A stretch of 58,169 nucleotides of DNA from Clostridia bacterium. Its GTDB lineage: Bacteria; Bacillota; Clostridia; Oscillospirales; CAG-382. The stretch is taken from NCBI GenBank assembly GCA_017396825.1, contig JAFQKR010000072.1, forward strand, positions 1 through 58,169, given 5' to 3'. Under the pieces are notes generated by a model. That model saw only the letters and a program-made list of their open reading frames with translations, was not told the origin of the DNA and did not search any database. A program made the translations under genes and the position numbers. Positions 7,591 through 16,145 of the stretch are shown piece by piece. Within the stretch, counting starts at the first letter, position 1. Every line of letters starts with the position of its first letter.

Positions 7591-8610
7591 TTAAAAAGAC
7601 TGAGCAAGGGCGGCAAGCGCTCTTGATACGTTTTCTACGTCGTCAAGACATGCAGTTTCAGCCTGAGTGTGCATGTTCTTGAGAGGAACGGAAATAAGGG
7701 CGGTGGGGACACCAGAGCGCAGTATTTGCAACACTTGAGCATTGGTTCCCGTCCTACCGGGCTCGCCTACTACTTGGTAGGGTATGCCTGCATCGTCAAC
7801 AGCTTTTATAAAGCGCTTTGTCAACGGGCGAGAGGTGGTGCCGGAGAAGGAGATAACGCCACCGTTGCCAAGTCTGTTGTCTTCCTTTCTCTTGGGAGAC
7901 TCGGGAACAAAGGAATTGGTAACGTCGATAGCTACGGCGTAGTCAGGATCCGCAGTAAAGCCTGCAGTAGCCGCGCCAACGTAGCCTATTTCCTCACCGC
8001 CGCTGAACTGGGCAATCAGATCAACGTTTATATCTTTATCTGCAAGAATATCTAAGGCACCTAAAATCGTGCAAATGCAAATCTTGTCGTCAAAGCTTTT
8101 GCCAACTACATGGTTTCCCAAAAGCCTTTCGGTGGTAGCCTTAAAACTGCAAACGGTACCAACCTGAACGTTTTCCTCAAGGTATTCCTTGCTTCTGCCG
8201 GTATCAATAACCATATCGGTAAGTAAAAGCTTTTGCTTGCCGTCGCCTTCCTTGAGATGGGGCGGTACAGAGGCAAAAACGCCCGATATGCGCTCTTTAC
8301 CGTGTATCCACACCTCGGCAGCTGAAAGGACCTTTGTATCAATGCCGCCGATATTGGTAACCTTAAGGAAGCCACCGTCGCATATCTGCTTAACCATAAA
8401 GCCTATCTCGTCGAGATGGGCATCGAATAAAAGCTTTGGGGCGTTTTCTTTACCGCAACGCTTTATTCCCACAAAACTACCTGTGGCAGTGGTAAATATC
8501 TCATCAAACATATGGCCAAACTTATCTTTAAGCTCTGCAAAAGCCATGTGCTCTCTGCCTGAAACCGCGCACATCTCCGTAACGGTTTTTACTCTTTCAA
8601 AAAGATCCAT
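7591..8610 (-). CDS. M42 family metallo-aminopeptidase (paralog C)
   Basis: A 339-residue M42 peptidase, the most divergent of the three. Ligands are His65 (DAHLDEIG), Asp174 (SFDDKIC), Glu206/207 (GGEEIGYVGA), Asp229 (AIDVTNSF) and His314 (LKNMHTQAE). The active-site cysteine/arginine context (EVGCRGA in A and B) is EIGYVGA here, so its specificity pocket probably differs. It starts 12 bases after the murD stop with an AAAAGGAGG-type ribosome site, and is the first peptidase gene of the operon. Confidence 0.9.
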   Translation of the reverse strand: MDLFERVKTVTEMCAVSGREHMAFAELKDKFGHMFDEIFTTATGSFVGIKRCGKENAPKLLFDAHLDEIGFMVKQICDGGFLKVTNIGGIDTKVLSAAEVWIHGKERISGVFASVPPHLKEGDGKQKLLLTDMVIDTGRSKEYLEENVQVGTVCSFKATTERLLGNHVVGKSFDDKICICTILGALDILADKDINVDLIAQFSGGEEIGYVGAATAGFTADPDYAVAIDVTNSFVPESPKRKEDNRLGNGGVISFSGTTSRPLTKRFIKAVDDAGIPYQVVGEPGRTGTNAQVLQILRSGVPTALISVPLKNMHTQAETACLDDVENVSRALAALAQSF

Positions 8611-8622
8611 GTAATCCTCCTT

Positions 8623-9960
8623 TTAAAGTGCCATAACTATATTTTTAAAGTCTTTTCCGCGTTCCATAAAATTTTTGTATTTATCAAAACTTGCGGCAGC
8701 AGGGGAGAGAATAATAATATCGCCATTTTCAGCAAGATTCGTTGCCGCATTAACGGCTTCATTCATGTTATCCGCCGTCAGTACGGCGCCGCAATAGCCG
8801 GATTTTTCAAGAACAGCCTTTATCTTAGGCATGGTATCACCCATCAAAACGCAAGCCTTTGCTTTTTTGCAAAACAGCGCTCCCAGTGGTTCAAGAGGTA
8901 TATTTTTATCATAGCCGCCTGCTATAACAATCAGTTTTTTTTCAAAGGCGTTAAGAGCCGCCGCTGTTCTGGTGGGACTGGAGTCAATAGAGGAGTTGTA
9001 ATATCTGACACCGCCAAGCTCTCTCACAAGCTCTATTCTGTGCTCAACACCGCCGAAGGTCTTTGCAAGGTCGGTTATCAGTTCTTTACTTACTATGCCG
9101 TCCACAGCGGCAATAGCAGCGGCGTAATTCTGTCTGTTGTGAGCGCCGGGTAAAAGAATATCCTTATCTGCAAGTATAAGGTGTCCGTTATTGTATATAC
9201 CGTCGGCTTCAATTGAAAAATCTCCGCAGGCACAGCCAAAGGTTACCACCTTTCCAACGCATTCGGAAACCATTTTTGCCGTAACACTATTTGATGCGTT
9301 AAGGATGGTTTTGCCGGTGTTTGTTTGGTTTCTGAAAATGGTCTTTTTAGCCTCGGTATATTCCTCCATGTCGGTATGCCAATCTAAATGGTTAGGGGAA
9401 ACGTTTGTGATAACCGCTACGTCAGGTGAGCGTGTCATTTTCATAAGCTGAAAACTTGAAAGCTCTGCCACAGCGTAATCTTCCGCCTTAATCTCACTTA
9501 GTCTTACAAATAGGTTTGCTCCGATGTTGCCGCCAAGATGAACGGTCTTACCTGCTTTTTCGAGCATTTTTGCTATTAAGGTGGTTGTGGTGGTCTTGCC
9601 GTCACTGCCGGTAACCGCTATGGTTTTACAAGGGCAAAAACGGAAAAACTCTTCCATTTCCGTAGTTATGTATACGCCGTCATCTTTAGCCTTGGCTAAT
9701 TGGGGAAGGAATTGCTTTATGGCGGGGGATAGAAACAGTATATCCTCGTCGATATCGTCAAGATATCCCTCTCCCGTTATTATCCTTGCGCCTATGTTTG
9801 CAAGGTAATCCTTATGTTCTTCACAAGCGTTTGGTTTGAAATCTCTCACGGTAATTCTAATACCAACGTCGGCAAAAAGCTTAAGTATGGGTAAGTTGCT
9901 GATACCAAGCCCAACAAAGCCTACCCTTTTGTTTTTGTAATTTTCAATAATGCTTTGCAT
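8623..9960 (-). CDS. murD: UDP-N-acetylmuramoyl-L-alanine--D-glutamate ligase
   Basis: A 445-residue Mur ligase adding D-Glu to UDP-MurNAc-L-Ala in cytoplasmic peptidoglycan precursor synthesis. The N-terminal Rossmann-like domain begins RVGFVGLGISN, the ATP loop is GSDGKTTTT (118-126), and ELSSFQL and NVSPNHLDWH mark the central domain. Start 9960 is preferred over the longer frame opening at 9996 because GGAGAG (9969-9974 on this strand) is correctly spaced and the -10 lies just upstream. It is first in the murD-M42-M42-M42-PLP operon. Other mur genes are not nearby, so it is detached from a dcw cluster. Confidence 0.95.
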   Translation of the reverse strand: MQSIIENYKNKRVGFVGLGISNLPILKLFADVGIRITVRDFKPNACEEHKDYLANIGARIITGEGYLDDIDEDILFLSPAIKQFLPQLAKAKDDGVYITTEMEEFFRFCPCKTIAVTGSDGKTTTTTLIAKMLEKAGKTVHLGGNIGANLFVRLSEIKAEDYAVAELSSFQLMKMTRSPDVAVITNVSPNHLDWHTDMEEYTEAKKTIFRNQTNTGKTILNASNSVTAKMVSECVGKVVTFGCACGDFSIEADGIYNNGHLILADKDILLPGAHNRQNYAAAIAAVDGIVSKELITDLAKTFGGVEHRIELVRELGGVRYYNSSIDSSPTRTAAALNAFEKKLIVIAGGYDKNIPLEPLGALFCKKAKACVLMGDTMPKIKAVLEKSGYCGAVLTADNMNEAVNAATNLAENGDIIILSPAAASFDKYKNFMERGKDFKNIVMAL

Positions 9961-9984
9961 AGTAAAATCTCTCCATTCAAAATA

Positions 9985-10012
9985 ATTATATACCAAAATA
10001 AAAAATAATCAA
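9985..10012 (-). promoter_or_regulatory. promoter of the murD operon
   Basis: On the minus strand, TTGATT (10007-10012) and TATAAT (9985-9990) are spaced 16 bases. The transcript would start near 9978, only a few bases ahead of the GGAGAG site, so the leader is very short. The -35 lies 4 bases from the -35 of the divergent rnpB promoter. Confidence 0.7.
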
Positions 10013-10016
10013 CCGT

Positions 10017-10045
10017 TTGACAAAAATTAATTTATATAGTATAAT
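10017..10045 (+). promoter_or_regulatory. promoter of RNase P RNA
   Basis: A consensus promoter: TTGACA (10017-10022), 17-base spacer, TATAAT (10040-10045). The predicted start, about 10052, coincides with the first base of the P1 helix. Confidence 0.92.
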
Positions 10046-10052
10046 ACAAAGA

Positions 10053-10400
10053 GCAACCGCACCGAACAGTCGCGCTGTGACATACCGAAAGGTCTCATGG
10101 TGAGGAAAGTCCGGGCTTCGCAGGGCAGGATAACGGATAACATCCGCCGAAGGCGACTTCAGGGCCAGTGCAACAGAAATATACCGCCGTGTTTTACACG
10201 GTAAGGATGGAAAGGCGAGGTAAGAGCTCACCGGTGTGTTGGAGACAACACAGCCATGTAAACCCTATCCGAAGCAACACCGCAAATAGGGGCGTTAATG
10301 CTTGCCCGGCAGCCCCTAAAGGTGGCAAGGAAGCATGCGGCAACGTATGCTCAAGATAGATGACTGTTTAAGACAGAACCCGGCTTATAGGTGCGGTTGC
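10053..10400 (+). ncRNA. rnpB: RNase P RNA
   Basis: Catalytic RNA that matures tRNA 5' ends. Helix P1 is a perfect 11-bp pairing of GCAACCGCACC (10053-10063) with GGTGCGGTTGC (10390-10400). Conserved core segments are all present: GAGGAAAGTCCGGGC (about 10101), AGGGCCAGTGCAACAGAAA (about 10161), GGAAAGGCGAGGTAAGAGC (about 10209), and near the 3' end AAGATAGATGACTG and ACAGAACCCGGCTTA. TTTT follows P1. Length about 348 nt fits bacterial RNase P RNA. The prfB gene follows after 54 bases. Confidence 0.95.
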
Positions 10401-10454
10401 GTTTTACACCTTTTCGTTGGGGATAATACTTAGATTTGGGAGAAGATCGCTTAT

Positions 10455-11564
10455 ATGCTGATAAGACTTGAACAATGTAAACCTGATATAAAGGAGCTGG
10501 AGCTTGGCATCGCTCAGCTTCGTCAATCTGTGGGAGCCGATGCCTTGGCAAAGGAGGTCAAGGGTCTTGAGGAACAGACTAATGCCCCTGACTTTTGGTC
10601 CAACCCCGAGGCGGCACAGCATCTTTTGCGAACGCTGAAAGGGAGAAAGAGTGTGCTTGATTCTTTTCTTAGCCTCGAGAACGCCTTCAATTCTTTTTCC
10701 GAGCTGTTTGCAATGGCGATAGAAGAGGATGACGAGGAGTTGGTTGACGACCTCCTTTCGGAGCTTGCTTCCATAAAAAAGCAGTACGAGGAAGAAAAAA
10801 TACGTATTCTGCTTTCAGGTGAGTACGATAACAGTAATTGTATTATATCCATACACCCCGGTGCAGGCGGTACCGAAGCGCAGGATTGGGCGGAGATGCT
10901 TTATAGGCTTTACAGCCGATATGCAGAGCGTAAACGTTATAAACTGAAGGTCCTTGATTATCTGGACGGCGACGAAGCCGGCATAAAAAGCGTAACTTTT
11001 TTGGTTGAAGGTGAAAATGCATACGGCTATCTTAAGGGCGAAAACGGCGTTCACCGTTTGGTTCGCGTTTCTCCTTTTGACTCATCGGGAAGGAGACACA
11101 CTTCCTTTGCTTCTGTTGAAGTTATGCCTGAGTTTAATGATGACATGACCATCGACATTAGGGAAGAAGACCTTAAGATCGACCATCATCGATCCAGCGG
11201 CGCAGGCGGTCAGCACGTCAATAAAACCGACTCTGCTATTCGTATTACTCATTTACCTACGGGTATAGTGGTTAACTGTCAGACGGAGCGCAGTCAAGTG
11301 CAAAACCGAGAAACGGCAATGAAGATGCTCAAAAGCAAGCTTCTTGAAATCAAGGAGAGGGAGCAGCTTGATAAGATAGACGATATTAAGGGAGTAAAGA
11401 TGAATATAGAATGGGGCAGTCAGATACGTTCCTATGTATTTATGCCATACACTCTTGTTAAAGATAACCGAACTGGTTACGAAACCGGCAACATTACTGC
11501 GGTTATGGACGGCGAAATTGATGAATTTATAAGCGAATATCTAAAGATGAAGTGTCAAAGTTAA
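10455..11564 (+). CDS. prfB: peptide chain release factor 2 (no programmed frameshift)
   Basis: RF2 ends translation at UGA and UAA. It has 369 residues (normal). The N-terminal coiled coil contains TNAPDFW (42-48); PGAGGTEAQDW (135-145) opens domain 2; the stop-codon-reading motif is Ser-Pro-Phe (206-208) and the peptidyl hydrolysis motif Gly-Gly-Gln is at 251-253. In many bacteria codon 25-26 is an in-frame UGA that needs a +1 shift. Here one uninterrupted frame runs from ATG 10455 through the region, so this self-regulatory frameshift is absent. GGGAGA lies upstream of the start. The gene follows rnpB closely. Confidence 0.95.
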   Translation: MLIRLEQCKPDIKELELGIAQLRQSVGADALAKEVKGLEEQTNAPDFWSNPEAAQHLLRTLKGRKSVLDSFLSLENAFNSFSELFAMAIEEDDEELVDDLLSELASIKKQYEEEKIRILLSGEYDNSNCIISIHPGAGGTEAQDWAEMLYRLYSRYAERKRYKLKVLDYLDGDEAGIKSVTFLVEGENAYGYLKGENGVHRLVRVSPFDSSGRRHTSFASVEVMPEFNDDMTIDIREEDLKIDHHRSSGAGGQHVNKTDSAIRITHLPTGIVVNCQTERSQVQNRETAMKMLKSKLLEIKEREQLDKIDDIKGVKMNIEWGSQIRSYVFMPYTLVKDNRTGYETGNITAVMDGEIDEFISEYLKMKCQS

Positions 11565-11607
11565 AAAATAAGTCTAAAATGATAGTAGTTAAATACGGAG
11601 GTTAATT

Positions 11608-11922
11608 ATGGGAAAAATGAAAATGGTTACCGGCGCTTTCTTGTTTTTACAGGCTTTTTGCTTTTTGGTGCTCTTGTTCCTTTCCGGTGCAAGTATTAAG
11701 AAAAAGGCAATAGTTTTCGGTATGCTTGCGGCAGGCATGGGCGCTGTTGGTACCTTCTTGTTTCTTAAGGGCGCAAAGGAGTATACTCCTTCCGTTAAAT
11801 GCTGCTGCTCTGACGATGGCGAAGACCACGGATTTGAAATGGAAGACGTGGATGACCTTGACGACATTGATTGTAACTTTGTTGTAAGCGACGATATTAT
11901 TGAGGATATAGAAACCTTTTAA
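11608..11922 (+). CDS. small membrane protein with acidic tail, unknown function
   Basis: A 104-residue protein I do not recognise. CGGAGG lies 8 bases before ATG 11608. Residues about 7-26 and 33-53 are two hydrophobic helices separated by a short basic turn (SIKKK). The remainder is soluble: a Cys-Cys-Cys cluster (65-67) followed by a strongly acidic tail rich in Asp and Glu. By the positive-inside rule the SIKKK loop is cytoplasmic, placing the tail outside if both helices span the membrane. It sits between prfB and htpG in the same orientation. Confidence 0.75.
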   Translation: MGKMKMVTGAFLFLQAFCFLVLLFLSGASIKKKAIVFGMLAAGMGAVGTFLFLKGAKEYTPSVKCCCSDDGEDHGFEMEDVDDLDDIDCNFVVSDDIIEDIETF

Positions 11923-11957
11923 TATGGCTTTCCGAATAACAGAAAGGACGATGTGTT

Positions 11958-13742
11958 TTGAAAAAAGGCGGTATTTCAGTACAAACCGAGAATATATTTC
12001 CCGTTATAAAAAAGTGGCTTTATTCCGATAAGGATATTTTCGTGCGTGAGCTTGTTTCCAATGCTTGTGATGCAATTACTAAGCATAAGAGACTGGTTTC
12101 TCTTTCGGAAACAGAGGAAAGCAGTGAGGAATATTGCGTATACGTTACACTTGATAAAGCGCTTAAGACCCTTACGGTTAGCGATAACGGCGTGGGTATG
12201 ACTGAGGAGGAGGTTGAAAAATACATCAACCAGATAGCCCTTTCCGGCGCTTTGGATTTTATATCACGCTACGAGGGTGAGGATAGCAATGGTGGCGGAA
12301 TTATCGGTCACTTTGGTTTGGGCTTTTACTCGGCATTTATGGTTGCGGAAAACGTTGAGATAAAAACAAAGTCCTATACGGATGCCCCTGCAGTTCAGTG
12401 GGATTGCAAAGAAAACGGAGAGTTTGAAATGGGGCCGGGCAATAAGTCCTCAAAGGGAACGGATATAGTTCTTCATATAGTTGAGAGCGAATACGAATAT
12501 CTTGACTATGAAAAGATAAAGTCCGTGCTTGAGAAGTACTGTGCATTTATGCCGTATCCTATCTATTGCCAAGAGGGTGAAAAAAAGGAGCTTATCAACG
12601 AGGTTCTTCCTGCTTGGCAGCAGTCTCCCTCTGACCTTAAGGATGAAGACTATAATGCACTTTATAAAAAGCTTTTCAACGATTATCGTGACCCTTTGTT
12701 TTACGTACACATCAATGCCGATTACCCCTTGAATTTTAAAGGGATATTGTATTTTCCTTCCATGCGTAACAGTATGGAGAGTAACGAAGGCTGTATTAAA
12801 CTTTTCTACAACTCTGTTTTTGTAGCAGACAATATTAAGGAGATAGTTCCCGACTACTTATATAACCTCAGTGGCGTCCTTGACTGCCCCGAACTTCCCC
12901 TTAACGTATCTAGAAGCTATTTGCAGGATAATACCTATGTGCGTAAGCTTTCTGCTCATATAATTAAAAAGCTTGCAGACAAGCTTATCAAACTCAAAAA
13001 TGAGGATTTTGAAAAATACTGTGTACTTTGGGATGTTATAAAGCCTTATATTGAATACGGTTGTATGAAGGATTCCAAGTTCTATGACAGAGTTTCCTCA
13101 GGTTTGCTTTTGAAGAAGACCGATGGGGGATATACAGCCTTGGCCGATCTTCTTGACGGAGAGAATAAGGACGATATAAAGTTATATTACACCACCGATC
13201 CCAGACAGCAGTCCTATTACGTTGGGCTTTACGCCGACAAGCAGATACCTGTGTATGTCCTTGATGCGGTGGTAGATACCCAGTTTGCTTCTTTTGTTGA
13301 AAGCAAAGGGAAAAACGTTAAGTTCTTACGTGTAGATTCCGCTTTCGATGACGTAAGTGCAAGCGCCGAAAAGGATGAAGAACTTATGTCTTTGTTTGCT
13401 GAGGCTACCGGCATTGACGGTGCTAAGATCAGTCTTGCAGCCTTGGGCGCTGATGATGCACCCGTCCTTATCCGTTGCGGTGAGGAAAGCAGGCGTTTTG
13501 CTGATATGATGCGTATGTATTCCGCTCTCAACGGCACCGAAAGCGGTGCGCCGGTAGATGAGGAGTTGATTGTAAACACTGCAAACACCGCAATTTTAAA
13601 GCTTTCTTCAATGGATGCAGAAAAATCAAAACTTATTGCAAAGCATTTTTATCTTATGGCGTTGGTTGCAAGCAGGGCGCTTACCGCCGAAGAGCTTAAG
13701 TCTTTGTTTGAAACAGACCGTTTGATAACGGAGCTTATTTGA
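11958..13742 (+). CDS. htpG: molecular chaperone HtpG (bacterial Hsp90)
   Basis: ATP-dependent Hsp90 chaperone, 594 residues (somewhat shorter than the roughly 620 of E. coli). The GHKL ATP site is visible: RELVSNACDAI, the DNGVGM Asp-Gly motif and GHFGLGFYSAF. The middle domain has LPLNVSRSYLQ (canonical catalytic-loop Arg region). The start is TTG 11958 with AAAGGA 9 bases upstream; the nearby ATG 11951 is in another frame. The N-terminus begins KKGGISVQTENIFPVI, lacking the usual longer N-terminal strand. It lies 35 bases after the small membrane gene. Confidence 0.93.
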   Translation: MKKGGISVQTENIFPVIKKWLYSDKDIFVRELVSNACDAITKHKRLVSLSETEESSEEYCVYVTLDKALKTLTVSDNGVGMTEEEVEKYINQIALSGALDFISRYEGEDSNGGGIIGHFGLGFYSAFMVAENVEIKTKSYTDAPAVQWDCKENGEFEMGPGNKSSKGTDIVLHIVESEYEYLDYEKIKSVLEKYCAFMPYPIYCQEGEKKELINEVLPAWQQSPSDLKDEDYNALYKKLFNDYRDPLFYVHINADYPLNFKGILYFPSMRNSMESNEGCIKLFYNSVFVADNIKEIVPDYLYNLSGVLDCPELPLNVSRSYLQDNTYVRKLSAHIIKKLADKLIKLKNEDFEKYCVLWDVIKPYIEYGCMKDSKFYDRVSSGLLLKKTDGGYTALADLLDGENKDDIKLYYTTDPRQQSYYVGLYADKQIPVYVLDAVVDTQFASFVESKGKNVKFLRVDSAFDDVSASAEKDEELMSLFAEATGIDGAKISLAALGADDAPVLIRCGEESRRFADMMRMYSALNGTESGAPVDEELIVNTANTAILKLSSMDAEKSKLIAKHFYLMALVASRALTAEELKSLFETDRLITELI

Positions 13743-13761
13743 ATTATAGAGGAATAGTAAA

Positions 13762-14853
13762 ATGGATCTTACGGGACTCCCTTCTGTATTTGTCAGTTTT
13801 TTGTCGTACAAGCTTAATATTCAGGGGTGTTCTCCTTTGACAGTCAACGAGTACTGCGTAGATTTACGTTGCTTTTTTAGGTATATAATAGCAAAGCGTG
13901 AATACGTAAGCGAAAAAACCGCTGATATTTCAAAGGTAGACGAGGCATTTGCCGATTCGGTAACTGCTGAGGAGATCTACAGCTACTTATTACACCTTGC
14001 ACAACGTAAAAACTCCAAGTCTACTACGCGAAGTCGTAAGCTTTCCACTATAAAATCCTTTTACAAATATCATACATCAAAGTCTCACCAGTTAAAGAAT
14101 AATCCTGCAAAAGACGTAGATGCGCCAAAAATTCCTTCCTCCTTGCCTGTGGTGTTGACACTTAGCGAGTCACAAAAGTTTTTGGACTCTTTTGATAAAA
14201 CCGACCCTAACTATAAGCGAAACTATCTTATCGCTCTTTTGTTTTTAAACTGCGGTATGCGTTTGTCGGAGCTTGCAGGTATGAACTTAACCGATATAGA
14301 TTCGGATTTTAAGCGTTTTTCTATACGAGGGAAAGGTGCAAAGGAGCGCGCGTTGTTTTTGAACGGCGCCTGCAGATCGGCGCTTATGGATTATTTAACG
14401 GTGCGAGAGACCGTTGCGCGTTCACGCGGTCGAAGCATTAAGGACAATAACGCCTTGTTTTTGTCCACCGAGGGTAACCGTATGTCGGTTAAGACCATAC
14501 AGTGGATGATCAAACGTCAGTTCACCCTTAGCGGATTGGATCAACGGGGCTATTCGGTGCATAAGCTTCGCCACACGGCGGCTACCCTTATGTATAACGA
14601 GGGCGGTGTTGACGTGCTTTTGCTTAAGGAAATATTGGGACACTCTCAGTTGAGCACTACCCAGATATATACCCATGTAAAGAGCGCCGATGTTCAAAGA
14701 GCCCTTGAAAGAAATCCTCTTAACATTGATACCGTATACGGGCCCAATAAGCACAAACGTCGTAAAAAACGCGGCTACGTGCCGGTAAAACCAAAAGCAC
14801 CTTTATTTGTTCTTACCGACACTATAAGAAAAAAGTATGATGTAAAAATTTAA
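13762..14853 (+). CDS. XerC/XerD-like tyrosine recombinase
   Basis: A 363-residue site-specific recombinase. The N-terminal SAM-like DNA-binding domain covers about 8-115. The catalytic set is complete: Arg167 (CGMRLSEL), Lys191 (RGKGAKER), His267-x-x-Arg270 (HKLRH), His294 (LGHS) and nucleophile Tyr303 (QIYTHV). A basic C-terminal extension of about 45 residues follows the usual end. It sits among housekeeping genes with no phage or integron features, so chromosome dimer resolution is the likely role; this is inference. No dif-like site was recognised here. GAGGAA precedes ATG 13762. Confidence 0.88.
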   Translation: MDLTGLPSVFVSFLSYKLNIQGCSPLTVNEYCVDLRCFFRYIIAKREYVSEKTADISKVDEAFADSVTAEEIYSYLLHLAQRKNSKSTTRSRKLSTIKSFYKYHTSKSHQLKNNPAKDVDAPKIPSSLPVVLTLSESQKFLDSFDKTDPNYKRNYLIALLFLNCGMRLSELAGMNLTDIDSDFKRFSIRGKGAKERALFLNGACRSALMDYLTVRETVARSRGRSIKDNNALFLSTEGNRMSVKTIQWMIKRQFTLSGLDQRGYSVHKLRHTAATLMYNEGGVDVLLLKEILGHSQLSTTQIYTHVKSADVQRALERNPLNIDTVYGPNKHKRRKKRGYVPVKPKAPLFVLTDTIRKKYDVKI

Positions 14854-14867
14854 AACCGAGGATAGAT

Positions 14868-15587
14868 ATGATTACTGTAAAACATCTTATCACAAGCTAC
14901 GACGTGTTGCCTAACGGTAGCCTAAAGCCTTCTGCTATGCTTAAATATATGCAGGATGCCGCAACGATAGATGCGGCTAATTACGGCGCAGACTATGTCT
15001 CCATGAGAGAAAAGGATATGATTTTCGTTGTGTCAAAGGCGATAGTGAGTTTCAGCCGCACGCCTATGGTTGATGAGGAATTGGAAATAAGAACGTGGAA
15101 CAGCGGTACTCAGGGCGTGTCATTTGTTCGTAATTACGTTATGACTGTTAATGGTGAAACCGTTGGTACGGGTACTACCAGATGGGTTTTGGTAAGTTAT
15201 TCTTCAAGACGCATTTTGCGTCCTGACGCATTGTTCACAGACGTTACAACCAACGCTGAGGAGCAAGTAGGAATTGAGCCTACACGCAGAATAAAGCTTT
15301 CAGAGGATATAACGCCTACAAAGGATACATACATTGCTAGGCTTACAGATATGGACACAAACAGTCACGTAAATAACACTCGTTACGGGGATCTGCTTGT
15401 TGATTTCTGCGGTATTGATTTTATCGATAAAAAGGTTTCTGAATTTGAGATACATTTTGTAAGCGAGCTAAAGGCAGGCGAAAGTGTTGAGATAAGCGCT
15501 GCAGCCGACGGTAGCGGTTCGTGTCTTACAGCGGTTAAGGCTGACGGACAGCAGGTATTCTCGGCACGTGTAGTAATCGGCGTGTAA
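14868..15587 (+). CDS. acyl-ACP thioesterase (FatA/FatB-like)
   Basis: A 239-residue double hot-dog thioesterase that hydrolyses acyl-ACP to free fatty acid and ACP. The first hot dog opens ITSYDVLPNGSLK. The second carries the diagnostic DMDTNSHVNNTRYGD (161-175), holding the catalytic Asp/Asn/His set of this family. It starts 14 bases after the recombinase stop and is followed by smpB. A free fatty acid producer plus the acyl-activating enzyme and ACP at 22778-24762 could form a release and recapture pair. Confidence 0.9.
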   Translation: MITVKHLITSYDVLPNGSLKPSAMLKYMQDAATIDAANYGADYVSMREKDMIFVVSKAIVSFSRTPMVDEELEIRTWNSGTQGVSFVRNYVMTVNGETVGTGTTRWVLVSYSSRRILRPDALFTDVTTNAEEQVGIEPTRRIKLSEDITPTKDTYIARLTDMDTNSHVNNTRYGDLLVDFCGIDFIDKKVSEFEIHFVSELKAGESVEISAAADGSGSCLTAVKADGQQVFSARVVIGV

Positions 15588-15615
15588 TGGATTTTAATGA
15601 AAGGAGGGCTTTTCT

Positions 15616-16077
15616 ATGGCAAACGGCCCTGCTGCAAAATTAATAGCGCAAAACAAAAAGGCCCACCACGATTATTTTGTGGAGGATACTTTTGAAGCAG
15701 GTATTGAGCTTTGCGGTACGGAGGTAAAATCTCTTCGTGGCGGCAGAGTAAATATGAAAGACTCATTTTGTCAGATAAAGAACGGCGAGATATTTGCATA
15801 CGGAATGCATATCAGCGCTTATGAAAAGGGCAATATTTTCAATCGTGATCCTATACGCCCTCGTAAGCTCCTTATGCATAAAAGAGAAATACAAAGGCTT
15901 TTCGGTCTTGTGGGTCAAAAGGGGTATTCCATAATTCCATTAAGATTATATTTCTTGGGCAAATGGGTAAAGATAGAAATAGGTCTGTGTAAAGGTAAAA
16001 AACTTTACGACAAGAGAGAGACAGAGGCTAAAAAGTCCGCACAGCGCGATGCAGAGCGCGCGGGTAAGCTTGCCTGA
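15616..16077 (+). CDS. smpB: SsrA-binding protein SmpB
   Basis: A 153-residue tmRNA partner needed for trans-translation rescue of stalled ribosomes. Typical motifs are HHDYFVEDTFEAGIELCGTE near the N-terminus, EVKSLR, and a basic C-terminal tail (KKLYDKRETEAKKSAQRD) that enters the mRNA channel. GAAAGGAGG lies upstream of ATG 15616. The tmRNA gene itself is not in the following gap (16078-16145), which holds only a terminator. Confidence 0.95.
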   Translation: MANGPAAKLIAQNKKAHHDYFVEDTFEAGIELCGTEVKSLRGGRVNMKDSFCQIKNGEIFAYGMHISAYEKGNIFNRDPIRPRKLLMHKREIQRLFGLVGQKGYSIIPLRLYFLGKWVKIEIGLCKGKKLYDKRETEAKKSAQRDAERAGKLA

Positions 16078-16110
16078 GCCTTGTGTTGTATTTGTATTTG
16101 CGCTTAAAAA

Positions 16111-16140
16111 TGGCACGGAAAGAGCGTCTCTTCCGTGCCA
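16111..16140. terminator. hairpin between convergent smpB and elaA
   Basis: TGGCACGGAA (16111-16120) pairs perfectly with TTCCGTGCCA (16131-16140), with partial extension into the loop. It lies between convergent gene ends and probably serves both strands. The T-tracts are short. Confidence 0.7.
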
Positions 16141-16145
16141 TTAGT

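Noticed and set aside
10455..10560. Programmed frameshift in prfB
   Set aside because: No in-frame stop in the first 35 codons, so none is needed.
16078..16145. tmRNA gene next to smpB
   Set aside because: Only 68 bases are available, and they hold a terminator hairpin.
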